Positions 29,877 through 38,922 of a stretch of DNA of 64,000 nucleotides are shown here, in pieces; positions within the stretch are counted from its first letter, which is position 1, and every line of letters starts with the position of its first letter. Location of the stretch: the IMG/VR virus record IMGVR_UViG_3300035691_000004, positions 1 to 64,000 of that record. One strand, written 5' to 3'. The notes beneath the pieces are model-generated. The model had not been told where the DNA came from. It did no database searches and saw nothing but the letters and a program-made list of their open reading frames with translations. The position numbers were made by a program, and so were the translations under genes. The stretch is from a virus.

Positions 29877-31251
29877 GAAGCTCAAGCTCAGCATCCCGCT
29901 CAATGGCCCGCAGCAGACGGCGATTCGCTCGCTCGCTGACGGTCACACGCTTTTCCTCGGTTGGGGCCGCGGCGTCGGCAAGTCGAAGTTCATTCGGCTG
30001 CTGCTCTGGACGCTGGTCGCCAAGCATGAGTGGCAGCTCCGCAAGAATGCGCTGAAGCCGTTCCGCGGCGTCCGCATCACGGTGCTGATGCCGACCTTGA
30101 AGCAATTCAAGGACGTGCACTGGGGCGGCATCGCCGACGAGCTCGCCAACGAATGGGCCTGGCTCGGCGCGAAGCTCGACAACCAGACCGGGCAAATCAG
30201 TTTCCAGGGCGGCTCTTGGATCAAGCCGTTCCCTGCGAGTGAGTACAACTCGCGAACAGCGCTCGGTCTCCGCACCGACGTGCTCGTAATCGACGAGTGC
30301 GACAGCGTCCCGGCAGGTGTTTACGACGCGGTCGCCGTGCCCTGGCTCTCGGAGCCGTGGTCGCTCGGCATTCAGATCCTCGCGGGTACGCCCAACATGG
30401 GCCGCCACGGGCTCTGGTGGCGCACGTACCAGCAGGGGCTACTCGGCGAACGGCTTCGCGGTGGAGCGCCGACGCCTGACGAGCTCGATGCCGATCAGGT
30501 CGAGGCGCTCAAAACAGTTTTTGCGTTTCGGGCCACCTACAAGGACGCGCCCGAGACCGTAGGCAGAAAAGCAGTCGCCAAGGCCAAGGCAACGACGCCG
30601 GCCGCGACGTTCAAGCGCGAGTGGGAGGCGGATCCGGATGCCGGTGAGGGGCTGGTCTATCCGTTCGATGATGCATTCCACGTTCGGCCAGCGCCGCTCG
30701 ACAATACCTTCCGAGAGTTCCTCGTTGGTTCCGACTGGGGTTGGGTCGACGCGGGCGTCATGCTCAAGCTCGGCATCCAGGGGCACGGGGAAGACGCGAT
30801 CGTTTGGGTGCTGAAAGAGTTCTACGAATCTGGATGCCCAAATCACGTTTGGGATGAGCGGGCGCGCGATTGGAACGCTTGGAAGTTCTGGCCAGACCCT
30901 TCGCGCCCAGACCGCATCAACGATCTGCAGCGCGTCGGTGTTCGCTGTGGCGAGCTCGATGCTGACCAGAAAAAGATCAGCGGCGGGATCGCTCGAGTGG
31001 CTGACCTGTTGTTCATTCGCACGAGCGAGAGCGGCGAGCGCTGGGCGAGGCTGTTCATCACTCCGGAGTGCGTGAACACCATCCGCGAGTTTGGCCTTTA
31101 CCGTCGCAAGAAACTGCCGGACGGAACTTTCGACGAAGAACCCGAAGACAAGAACAACCACACCATGGACGCGCTCCGTTACGCAGTCGTCGGGCGCTTC
31201 GGTGTTCCGCCGCGCACTCGTACCGAGTGGGCAGGCCAGGGCTTCGGATGA
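29863..31251 (+). CDS. terL: Terminase large subunit
   Basis: 462 residues. ATPase domain: Walker A GWGRGVGKSK (about residues 33-42), Walker B VLVIDECD, coupling motif LAGTP. Nuclease domain: VGSDWGW and NNHTMDALRYA with the metal-binding Asp residues. Drives DNA into the prohead and cuts it. Normal length for a myovirus large terminase. Confidence 0.9.
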   Translation: MRAAEKLKLSIPLNGPQQTAIRSLADGHTLFLGWGRGVGKSKFIRLLLWTLVAKHEWQLRKNALKPFRGVRITVLMPTLKQFKDVHWGGIADELANEWAWLGAKLDNQTGQISFQGGSWIKPFPASEYNSRTALGLRTDVLVIDECDSVPAGVYDAVAVPWLSEPWSLGIQILAGTPNMGRHGLWWRTYQQGLLGERLRGGAPTPDELDADQVEALKTVFAFRATYKDAPETVGRKAVAKAKATTPAATFKREWEADPDAGEGLVYPFDDAFHVRPAPLDNTFREFLVGSDWGWVDAGVMLKLGIQGHGEDAIVWVLKEFYESGCPNHVWDERARDWNAWKFWPDPSRPDRINDLQRVGVRCGELDADQKKISGGIARVADLLFIRTSESGERWARLFITPECVNTIREFGLYRRKKLPDGTFDEEPEDKNNHTMDALRYAVVGRFGVPPRTRTEWAGQGFG

Positions 31252-33047
31252 AAACGATCGAGCTCTACGGCGCCGAGAAGGCGGCCAAGACACTTCAGAA
31301 CAACCTGACTCCGCGCTACATCGAGCTAGACCAGCTTCAGGCATACGTCGAGGGCCGCCAGTACGCAGGTAAGCCACACTGGCTCACGGAAAACGACACG
31401 CCGCTGCTCGAGCGCGCGCCGTGCATCGTTGAGCCGGTGGCAGAGAGCGCGATCGAGAGCTACGTCGACCTCGTCTTTGGGGAAGGCCGCTTTCCGGAGA
31501 TCACCAGTCACGTCGATGAAGACGGCACGCCTTTCGACGCGCGATTCGGACTGAGCGAAGACGATAGCGCCAAGCTCGACAAGCTGATCCAGCAGATCAA
31601 GCGGCAGGCCGAGGTCGAGGAAGTTTCGAGGGAGGCGCTCGGGCGGGCGATGGGCGAGCGTTCGACGCTCGGAATCGTCTGTGTCCGCGACGGCAAGCTC
31701 GCCGTAGACCTCGAGCGCGCCAAGTGTGCCGCTCCGACGTTCGACGCGAGCCGGCCAAGCGTTGTGCTCAGCGTTGAAATTCGCTACCCGTATCTCGAGA
31801 CTTATTTCGACGGGGAGAACAAGCGGTGGGCGCTCCGCTGCATGCTATTTCGGCGCGTCATCGATCAGAAGACCGATACGGTATTCAAGCCCATCATTGC
31901 CGACGAAAACGGTGAGGACCCCGGGGTCGGCGCCTGGAAGCCGCAGACTGTCGTTGAGCACCGTTTCGGGTTCTGTCCTGTGGTCTGGTACGCCTACCGC
32001 AAGATCGAATCGTCTGAGCGGGGGTTCGATGGCATCGCGATTCACGAGCGGCTGCTCGATGAGATCGACGCGCTGAATCGGTCCCTATCCCAGAAGCACC
32101 GAGCGGGGCTCGTCTGTGGGGACCCGCAGATCGTAGAGATCGGCGTCGACCCTGACCACAATCCAGCTCCGAGTGGCAGGCCAGCCGAGCCAATGCGCTC
32201 GTTTCCGAACGAGTCGCCGCAAACGAAGGCGCTGAATTCACAATGGCGCACAGCCGGCACAGGCGCCGCCGGCATGGGACGCCGCAAGGGAGCTGGCGTT
32301 GTCTGGCGCTACACGAGCAAGGACTCCAAGGTCGAGTATCTGACGCTGGAGGGTGACGCGCTCGAGGTTCTAGACAACGAGTCCAAGTCGCTCCGGAACA
32401 CGATCGCTGAGGCCATGTCGTGGGTGCGCTCAGATCCGATGAGCATCAACGGTGATGGCAAACGCGGCGTTAGCCTGAGCGGGATCAGCGGCAAGGCGCT
32501 CGCTTGGATGTACAAGCGACAGACCACGCAGTGCGATACGGTTCGCCCCGACGTCTTCAACGGGTGGATTCTGCCGCTGGTTGATACGCTGCTGCGGGTG
32601 GCCCTGGCATACGCTCGGGAGCCAAGTCGCGGCGCTCTCTATCTTCCCGGTATGCAGGAACTGGCGTCGCTGCTCGATCGCTTCGAGCAGGACGTGGCTA
32701 CTTCCGATGGCGTCACCGCAAAGCAGTGGTTTCGCCCGGCGCTATCTCCTCAGTGGCCCCCGTATTTCCAGCCAACCGAGGAAGACCAGGCGCGCGTAAG
32801 CACCCAGGTCATTGGTGACAAGGAAGCCGGGCTCATCACGTTGCACACTGCGGTCTCCCGCATCAAAGACTTCTATCCCGACATCGATAACGTCGAGGAC
32901 TACATTAAGAGCCTGCAGGACGAGGCGCAGAAACGCGCCGACGACGCACACAAGAAGGCGCTCGAGCTCAAGGCGGCAACGCCCGCGCAATTCGGCCAGC
33001 CTGGTGGCGCGGAGCAGGGCGCAAACGAAAACGAGGGAGCCACATGA
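31248..33047 (+). CDS. Portal protein
   Basis: 599 residues from ATG 31248 (ATGA overlap with the terminase gene). It sits directly after the terminase; SPLL-like core and KQWFRPALSPQWPPYF followed by a C-terminal helical tail rich in Ala/Lys/Gln fit a DUF4055-type portal. Forms the dodecameric DNA entry ring. Confidence 0.8.
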   Translation: MKTIELYGAEKAAKTLQNNLTPRYIELDQLQAYVEGRQYAGKPHWLTENDTPLLERAPCIVEPVAESAIESYVDLVFGEGRFPEITSHVDEDGTPFDARFGLSEDDSAKLDKLIQQIKRQAEVEEVSREALGRAMGERSTLGIVCVRDGKLAVDLERAKCAAPTFDASRPSVVLSVEIRYPYLETYFDGENKRWALRCMLFRRVIDQKTDTVFKPIIADENGEDPGVGAWKPQTVVEHRFGFCPVVWYAYRKIESSERGFDGIAIHERLLDEIDALNRSLSQKHRAGLVCGDPQIVEIGVDPDHNPAPSGRPAEPMRSFPNESPQTKALNSQWRTAGTGAAGMGRRKGAGVVWRYTSKDSKVEYLTLEGDALEVLDNESKSLRNTIAEAMSWVRSDPMSINGDGKRGVSLSGISGKALAWMYKRQTTQCDTVRPDVFNGWILPLVDTLLRVALAYAREPSRGALYLPGMQELASLLDRFEQDVATSDGVTAKQWFRPALSPQWPPYFQPTEEDQARVSTQVIGDKEAGLITLHTAVSRIKDFYPDIDNVEDYIKSLQDEAQKRADDAHKKALELKAATPAQFGQPGGAEQGANENEGAT

Positions 33048-33424
33048 TCTGTGCAGCTTGTCAGGAAAACGTGCACCCGGTGCAGGAACTGCAGGTCAAC
33101 GGGCGTGGGTTCAGCAACCGTTGCCCGCGAGTCGAGTGCGGTGCGCCGATGCCGGTTGTCGAGCCGCGTGACGTTCAGGCTGATGGCTCGGTGAATGCCG
33201 CTGTTCGCGAGCCAGGACCCAGCCCGCGCGCGTTGGCGGTCGCTGCTGCTCCCGTGAGCGTGATCGTGGAGCAGCCGGCCGTGGCTTCTCTGGATATCCT
33301 GGGTTCCGCTCGTGCGCGCCTATCCACGATCGAGCAACAGTTGGCGAGCGTCGACAAGCTGCAAGCGGAAGCGCGCCGCCTTCGCGCGATGATCGCCGCC
33401 GCCGAAGCTGCTGAGTCAAACTGA
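33044..33424 (+). CDS. Zinc-ribbon and coiled-coil head-associated protein
   Basis: 126 residues. N-terminal CAACQEN...RCPRVECGAPM (zinc ribbon), an Ala/Pro/Val linker, and a C-terminal coiled coil (LSTIEQQLASVDKLQAEARR). Between portal and decoration genes; role in head assembly is likely but unspecified. Confidence 0.6.
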   Translation: MICAACQENVHPVQELQVNGRGFSNRCPRVECGAPMPVVEPRDVQADGSVNAAVREPGPSPRALAVAAAPVSVIVEQPAVASLDILGSARARLSTIEQQLASVDKLQAEARRLRAMIAAAEAAESN

Positions 33425-33993
33425 TGGCCGAAACTGGTCAGGTTCTTAGCCGGGTCACGAACCCGAATTTGCAGAGCGCCGAATCGGGAGTAACGCGGTG
33501 GCGCTTGGTCAGCCTCACGGCGACCAACTACCTCGCACAGATCGCGGCTGGCTCTGCGATCAACTCAACCGGTCCGTTCACGGCGTTCTCACCCACGCGC
33601 CTGCCGCAGATCGTTCTCGGCGGCGGCGGCGCTAACCCAGTCGTATATACGATCACCGGCACGTCGATCGACACTGGCGCCGTAATCACCGACACGGTCA
33701 CCGCGACCGGTCCTGGCACGTACGCCGCAAGCAAGCCGTTCGCTACGATCACACGCCTGCAGAGCGACGTGAACCCAGCGGGGACAACTGACCTTCAGGC
33801 CGGAGACACCTGGGTCAATCCGTCCGCGCGCTGCCTGCATGTTGGGACAACCGCCGGGGCAGTCGCGATGCAGTGCGAAGAGGACGCCGCAGTGCAGACC
33901 ATTCCAGGCGTGCAGCTTGGCGATAGCCCTTACCGGGTGAAGCGCATCAACATCACGAACACCGCAGCCGCGGGCTTGGTCCTCGGCTGGTAA
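33424..33993 (+). CDS. Virion decoration-like protein
   Basis: 189 residues, Thr/Ala/Gly-rich and beta-strand dominated (VVYTITGTSIDTGAVITDTV). Composition and position before the capsid gene fit a head decoration or vertex protein. No family assigned. Confidence 0.55.
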   Translation: MAETGQVLSRVTNPNLQSAESGVTRWRLVSLTATNYLAQIAAGSAINSTGPFTAFSPTRLPQIVLGGGGANPVVYTITGTSIDTGAVITDTVTATGPGTYAASKPFATITRLQSDVNPAGTTDLQAGDTWVNPSARCLHVGTTAGAVAMQCEEDAAVQTIPGVQLGDSPYRVKRINITNTAAAGLVLGW

Positions 33994-34008
33994 TCGGAGA
34001 ATCACATC

Positions 34009-34419
34009 ATGGCCGTAGTCGTTGGCTCTGTTCAGGAAGCTTTTGGTTTCACCGAGGCCGTTGGCCCCTCGCTGCAGGTCGTCAGTTCTGCAAAAAAGGT
34101 TCAGCACTGCTTCGTCACCGTGATTTGGCCAACCGGCACCTATGCCCAGGCCGATGACGCGAACTTCGCGCCCGCCACCGTCATTCAAAACGAGCGGCGC
34201 AACAACAAGACCATCACAATCCTGCAGGCGGCGTTCGTGTCGCCCGGGGACGAGAACGGGGCAACGGTGGGCGCCGGGGCCTGCTCGAACAGCGCCGGCA
34301 CGATTACGTGCCCGTTGATTCAGGCCGACATGTCGACCGAGCGAGCGAACGGCGCGGTCAGCGCCACGTGGAACCGCCCGATCACGTTCTGCGTGTCGTA
34401 CTACGAATCGATCGCCTGA
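34009..34419 (+). CDS. Structural protein, beta-rich
   Basis: 136 residues (VQHCFVTVIWPTGTYAQADD), many small polar residues. It lies between decoration-like and GroES-like genes. Probably a head or decoration component; no motif. Confidence 0.5.
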   Translation: MAVVVGSVQEAFGFTEAVGPSLQVVSSAKKVQHCFVTVIWPTGTYAQADDANFAPATVIQNERRNNKTITILQAAFVSPGDENGATVGAGACSNSAGTITCPLIQADMSTERANGAVSATWNRPITFCVSYYESIA

Positions 34420-34431
34420 GGGTAGCCGCCG

Positions 34432-34710
34432 ATGGCCCTCGACATTGCGCCCGTCGAGGGCTTCGTCGCGCTCCAGATCGTTGATGACGAGACGGAGGAA
34501 GAGCGCGAGCTACGCAAGAATCGAGACTATCCGTCCGATTCTTACAACGAGGCAATCTACGCAATTGTCGTCGGTGTCGGGCCCAAAGCCCCAGCCGGCG
34601 TGAAGAAGGGCGCAACCGTGCTCGTGCGCAAGTACGCGCGGGATGGATTGAGGATCGATGACGATACGGTGCTGGTCGAGACCTATTGCATCGCTGCCGT
34701 TGTGAAATAG
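34432..34710 (+). CDS. GroES-like co-chaperonin
   Basis: 92 residues with the GroES order: GFVALQIVDDE (first strand), YAIVVGVGP (as in EVLAVGNG), then VKKGATVLVRKYARDG (as in VKVGDIVIF) and DTVLVETYCIAAVV (as in EEVLIMSESDILAIV). A divergent mobile loop lies around residues 22-38. Probably works with host GroEL to fold the capsid protein encoded just downstream, as gp31 does for phage T4. Confidence 0.75.
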   Translation: MALDIAPVEGFVALQIVDDETEEERELRKNRDYPSDSYNEAIYAIVVGVGPKAPAGVKKGATVLVRKYARDGLRIDDDTVLVETYCIAAVVK

Positions 34711-34771
34711 CGGGCAATACCCGCACTCCAATACGCGACGCCGGCGGTTAATCGGGCGAACTGGAGAGCAC

Positions 34772-35476
34772 ATGTTTAGACCTCGAATGCACTTCGCTGC
34801 AGAAGCCGAAGGTGCGCTTGGCGGCGCAGCGGTCGCCCCCGCGCCGGCCCCTGTTGTTGTGCCGGCCGCCCCCGTCACCGCTGCTCCGGCAGCGCCGGTG
34901 GTCGCCGAACCGAACGCTGATCCGAATTGGCTGCGTCCTAGGCTCGAGCGCGAGCGCTCATCGGCGCAAACCGCGCTGCTCAAGGAGCTTGGCGTAACCG
35001 ACGCTGCGCAGGCCAAGCAGATCATCGCTGAGGCCAACAAGCGCGCCGAGGCCGAGCGATCGGCGAGCGAAAGGCTGACTGCGGCGGAGGCAGCTCGCGT
35101 CCAAGCAGAGCAGCAGGCCAACGAATACCGCGCGAGCCTCGCTGTCTATGCCGGCCAACAAATGGCGGCGCTCACGCCAGAGCGGCGAGCCGTGATCGAG
35201 AAGCGCGCGGGAGCCGATCCCGCTGCGCAGATCTCACTCATCGCCGACTTTGGGCCGACGTGGGGAATCCCCGTCGCACCGGTCGTGCCAGCGCCAATAC
35301 CGGCACCTGGCTCGAGCGCGCCAGTTGGCGGCGCACCTCCTCCGCCGAACCCGAACCCGCAACCCAATCACCTCGCCACGTACGAGGGACTGCTGAAGAC
35401 CAACCCGGTCGCGGCGGCCAACTACCAACTCTCCCACTGGGCGGAAATCCAGCAGGCCAGAACTCCGCGCGCGTGA
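34772..35476 (+). CDS. Scaffold-like protein
   Basis: 234 residues with GGAGAG upstream. Ala/Pro/Val linker (residues 15-50), central coiled coil (AEANKRAEAERSASERLTAA), second Pro-rich linker and a short helical end. Composition and place just before the capsid gene fit a capsid scaffold. Confidence 0.65.
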   Translation: MFRPRMHFAAEAEGALGGAAVAPAPAPVVVPAAPVTAAPAAPVVAEPNADPNWLRPRLERERSSAQTALLKELGVTDAAQAKQIIAEANKRAEAERSASERLTAAEAARVQAEQQANEYRASLAVYAGQQMAALTPERRAVIEKRAGADPAAQISLIADFGPTWGIPVAPVVPAPIPAPGSSAPVGGAPPPPNPNPQPNHLATYEGLLKTNPVAAANYQLSHWAEIQQARTPRA

Positions 35477-35517
35477 TCGCTCTGCGAGCTAGCGCGCCCG
35501 ACAAATAGGAAGAAACC

Positions 35518-36621
35518 ATGACTCAAGTACAGCGCGCGACGCTCCCTCAGGAGTTTTTCGACATCACTTCTGCGGCTCTGCTCGTGCAGCCCGAGCCGAT
35601 GTATCTGCACTCTCGGCTGATCAAGATGGCGCTTTCCGCGTCGTTCGACGTCGGCAACATGCTCGGACTGCCCATGCCGGAGCGCCAGTTTGGTGGGCTC
35701 GGCGCGAACTACCAGACGAACCCGGAAGATGGCCGCCTGATGCTGAGTGATGGGCTCTACGACCAATCCGTGGTGGTGGTACCTGAGCTCGGCAAGAGCC
35801 CCGGCCACACGGTGCGAATCAACCGCCCGAGCTTCGCGAATACCACCTACACGCAGGCCTCACGCGAAGTGCCGAGCGGCACCACGATTTCGACGGTGCC
35901 GATCGCGGTCGGAAGCGAGCAGACCTCATGCACGCTCCGCCGCTTCGCTGGTCCGTACGACCAGACCAACTCGCGCGTTGCGCCGTTTGGCATTGATCGC
36001 TTCGACGGCAGCGTCATGCTGCACCGCCCCGCTCAGATCACTGGCCTGAACCTCAAGCGCGATTTCGATCGCACGCTCGACACGTTCGGCGTCAAGCTGT
36101 TCGACAACGCGAACTTGATCGTTCGCCCGAACGGCATGTCGAGCGACAATACGCCGGCAACCGCGGGGGACTATCCGTTCTCGTGGAGCTTGATGCAGAG
36201 CGCGGAGCGACAGCTCGACGACGCCAGCATTCCGTATTTCCCGAACGGGAAGCGCTTGATGGTGCTGCATCCAACACAGGCCGAGCAGCTGTCAAACGAC
36301 CCGGTGTTCCAGCGCATGGCTCGCTACGACAACAGCATGAACCCGCTGTTTCGCGGCACGTACTACAACAGCATCGGCACCTGGGACATCTTCAAGAGTT
36401 CGACGCTCACCACGACCACGTCGTCCAGCGGGTCTCAGCCCACCGTGTACTACGGCCAGGCATTCGGCCCGGGCGCGGTCGGCGCCGGCGCCGGCGACAT
36501 GCCGCGCACGGCCTACAACACGCAGGACAACTACGGCGAAACCGCTCTCGTGATCTGGCTCTGGTACGCGGGTTTCGAGGTCCTCGACAACCGCTTCATT
36601 GCCCGTCTCACCACGTCCTGA
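35518..36621 (+). CDS. Major capsid protein
   Basis: 367 residues, preceded by AGGAAG. Mixed alpha/beta with FPNGKRLMVLHPTQAEQL and a C-terminal WLWYAGFEVLDNRF, consistent with an HK97-fold shell protein. Position after the scaffold, large size and strong ribosome site support the call. Confidence 0.8.
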   Translation: MTQVQRATLPQEFFDITSAALLVQPEPMYLHSRLIKMALSASFDVGNMLGLPMPERQFGGLGANYQTNPEDGRLMLSDGLYDQSVVVVPELGKSPGHTVRINRPSFANTTYTQASREVPSGTTISTVPIAVGSEQTSCTLRRFAGPYDQTNSRVAPFGIDRFDGSVMLHRPAQITGLNLKRDFDRTLDTFGVKLFDNANLIVRPNGMSSDNTPATAGDYPFSWSLMQSAERQLDDASIPYFPNGKRLMVLHPTQAEQLSNDPVFQRMARYDNSMNPLFRGTYYNSIGTWDIFKSSTLTTTTSSSGSQPTVYYGQAFGPGAVGAGAGDMPRTAYNTQDNYGETALVIWLWYAGFEVLDNRFIARLTTS

Positions 36622-36630
36622 GGAGGACCC

Positions 36631-37053
36631 ATGGCCAGCAACGCCAGACTCAGAAACGCACAGCAGGCGACCGACCTGACGCTGAACGGCGTAACCGCCA
36701 CCAGCGTCGCAGCGGGACCCACCCTGCTGATGTCGAACGTCGAAAAGGGCACACTCAGCGCCAAGACGGTTACTACCGCCGAGACCAATACGATCACGCT
36801 CACCGTGATCTGGGAGGTTTCGGACGACGCCACGACCTGGGTGCGTGTGAAGAACTTCACCAACACCGCGCCGACCGTGGTCGGTACCGGCACCGCAGGT
36901 GCCGACTCTGCGGTCACCCAACAGAACGACGCGCCCTCGGCCGTATACGGCAAGCGCTATGCACGGTGCTCGATCCTCGTCGGTGTTACCACCGGCGCAT
37001 CGAGCGATCTCGCAAACGTCTCATACGACTACGTGCAAGATCAGGGCTTCTAA
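36631..37053 (+). CDS. Capsid-associated decoration protein
   Basis: 140 residues, Thr/Val/Ala-rich (NTITLTVIWEVSDDATTWVR), all-beta. Directly after the capsid gene, the usual place for a decoration or cement protein. Confidence 0.55.
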   Translation: MASNARLRNAQQATDLTLNGVTATSVAAGPTLLMSNVEKGTLSAKTVTTAETNTITLTVIWEVSDDATTWVRVKNFTNTAPTVVGTGTAGADSAVTQQNDAPSAVYGKRYARCSILVGVTTGASSDLANVSYDYVQDQGF

Positions 37054-37059
37054 ACGCGC

Positions 37060-37665
37060 ATGGCGCTTCTCGATTCGGAGCTCCAGCGGATCCGCTTCGA
37101 GACCGGCTACAATGTTCTGAGCGCTGGCGCTGAGCCGTACGTAAGCTACGTCGCGATCTTCGACGTAGTTGTGCGCACGTATCTCAACGCTGGCGCAAAG
37201 ACTACGAGCTCGACCGCCATCTCAGCGTCGACAACGCCAGCGCTGGTATCTCTAACTCTGGCTAGCGCGGCGGGCTTCTCGGCTGGTGATCGTGTCTACC
37301 TCGATGTCGACGCTCGCCAGGAGTCAGCCATCGTAGAGACGGTTTCGGGCTCCGCGATCACACTGGCGCTCTCGCTTGCCCACTCCGGGACATATCCGGT
37401 TACCGTCGAGGGCGGTGAGGCAATCGTGCGCGAGTGCCTCCGAGACATCCTCGACGCCAAGCAGCGGGCGCGATCCTGGGGCGGAACAGGCGCGCTCAAG
37501 AAGGTAGACGAGGTCGAATTTTATCCTGGCACCGACGGGAAAACCGCCTTTGCCATGGCCGAGTCTGACCTGATGCTATTGCGCGACCGACTCTGTAGCG
37601 CGCTCGGGGTCACAAATCTGTGGCGTGTCCGGGCTGGCGCGGGGCTGTCCATTTCCTCTTACTAG
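37060..37665 (+). CDS. Head-tail connector/adaptor-like protein
   Basis: 201 residues. A helical N terminus, an inserted beta module (LASAAGFSAGDRVYLDVD), and helical CLRDILDAKQRARSWGGTG. Order (capsid, decoration, this gene, neck genes) suggests a head-completion adaptor. Confidence 0.55.
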   Translation: MALLDSELQRIRFETGYNVLSAGAEPYVSYVAIFDVVVRTYLNAGAKTTSSTAISASTTPALVSLTLASAAGFSAGDRVYLDVDARQESAIVETVSGSAITLALSLAHSGTYPVTVEGGEAIVRECLRDILDAKQRARSWGGTGALKKVDEVEFYPGTDGKTAFAMAESDLMLLRDRLCSALGVTNLWRVRAGAGLSISSY

Positions 37666-37667
37666 CC

Positions 37668-37745
37668 ATGCCCACCCTAGCCGAATCCCTCCGCCCGCTC
37701 GTCTCGAGCATCAGGGCGATCCCGGGGCAGATGGGGACTAGTTGA
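37668..37745 (+). pseudogene. Remnant 5' end of the neck gene split by an HNH element
   Basis: 25 codons: MPTLAESLRPLVSSIRAIPG then QMGTS and a TGA. It aligns residue by residue with the start of the intact gene at 38485 (MPSFAESLRPMISSVRSLPG). Its ATG sits 2 nt after the previous stop, where the original gene must have begun. It is now cut off by the HNH gene at 37764. Confidence 0.8.
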
Positions 37746-37763
37746 AGGTATGCTTATCGCGTT

Positions 37764-38558
37764 ATGGCGATAGCAAAGGACAGAGATAGACCGTGCACTA
37801 GCTGCGGCATGAGCAGCCCGGACGCCTCTTTCTCCAGCAAGCCGGACGGGCATAGGTGCTCGAGATGCAGGGCGTGCAAAGCCAGAGACGCGAGCGCTAG
37901 GCGCGCTGCAAATCCGGAGAAATCCCGAGCAGCTAAGAAGCGCTGGCGAGAACGCCACCCGGATCGGGTACGCGCGGAGGAACGGAATCGCAAGAGGCGC
38001 ACTCGACAAGTTTTACCAGGATTTCGAAGGGGCTCATCAGTCGATACCCCAGGAATTCTGCTTTGCGCCGGATGCAAGCGAGCCCTCCAGAGCAACGACT
38101 TTGCGCGCAACTCGAAGAAGAAGAGGGGGCGGCAAAGTCGTTGCAGATCCTGCCAAGCGGCAGACCGCGCACTACGATTGGACCGCGAGCGAGAGACCAA
38201 AAGGGCTTGGCGCGCCAAGAATAAAGCGCTCACCAACGCGGCTGCTGCACGTAGGCGTGCAGCCTTGCGCGTTGGGCCCTGCGTGGCGATTGACGCAAAA
38301 GCCATAAGAGAGCGCTTCTTAGTTTTTGGCAATCTCTGCGCATATTGCGGTTCCGCAGAGAAGCTCAGCATCGATCATGTAAAGCCGCTCGCGCGTGGCG
38401 GACTCCATATCCTCGCAAACATTCGACCAGCGTGTCGCTCCTGCAACTGCAGGAAGCGCGACATGGCACCAAAGGAATGGTTAGATGCCATCGTTCGCGG
38501 AAAGCCTGCGGCCAATGATCAGCTCCGTGAGGTCATTGCCGGGAATTCTCGGACTTAG
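37764..38558 (+). CDS. HNH endonuclease with N-terminal zinc ribbons (free-standing element)
   Basis: 264 residues. Two ribbons open the protein (CTSCG...RCRACKA; LCAGC...RCRSC), a very basic helical stretch follows, and the C terminus is the nuclease: LCAYCGSAEKLSIDHVKPLA ... CRSCNCRKRDMAP. The last 25 codons overlap the start of the neck gene 38485 in a second frame. No intron ends are seen. Same family as 42611-43291. Confidence 0.85.
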   Translation: MAIAKDRDRPCTSCGMSSPDASFSSKPDGHRCSRCRACKARDASARRAANPEKSRAAKKRWRERHPDRVRAEERNRKRRTRQVLPGFRRGSSVDTPGILLCAGCKRALQSNDFARNSKKKRGRQSRCRSCQAADRALRLDRERETKRAWRAKNKALTNAAAARRRAALRVGPCVAIDAKAIRERFLVFGNLCAYCGSAEKLSIDHVKPLARGGLHILANIRPACRSCNCRKRDMAPKEWLDAIVRGKPAANDQLREVIAGNSRT

Positions 38559-38922
38559 GCCTTACAGCGCCTCGATCATCACCGGTGCATGGTCGGGCTC
38601 AGCCACCGGCAGCGGCGCCGAGACCACGACGACGATCGCGCTCACCGAAGGCAACGGCCAGCCCTGCAAGGTTCGCTGGCTCAACTCCGAAGAGCTGGCG
38701 GTCGGAGACCTCCAGAAGGGCACGATCGAGATCGGCCCCATCACGCCAGGCCCAGGCGGCAACAACCTGCTCTCGCAGATTCACCCGGCGCTCAGCGCTG
38801 GCCAGACGATTCACGTGCTCGTGAACGGTCCCGACCTCGGGACCGCGAAGTTCGAGATCACTTCGTTCAACGCGGACCACGCGCTGCACTACACGATTCA
38901 GGCGAAGCCAGTAGGAACGTGA
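38485..38922 (+). CDS. Neck/tail-connector protein with rebuilt N terminus
   Basis: 145 residues from ATG 38485, preceded by AAAGGA. The first 74 bases are shared with the 3' end of the HNH gene in another frame yet give MPSFAESLRPMISSVRSLPG, a diverged copy of the dead start at 37668. The rest is a beta-rich structural domain (TIEIGPITPGPGGNNLLSQI). Probably a head-tail joining protein. Confidence 0.7.
   Translation: MPSFAESLRPMISSVRSLPGILGLRPYSASIITGAWSGSATGSGAETTTTIALTEGNGQPCKVRWLNSEELAVGDLQKGTIEIGPITPGPGGNNLLSQIHPALSAGQTIHVLVNGPDLGTAKFEITSFNADHALHYTIQAKPVGT

Noticed and set aside
37668-38922. Group I intron or intein carrying the HNH gene
   Set aside because: The N terminus is present twice rather than split, and there is no intein splice motif; the upstream copy ends in a stop.
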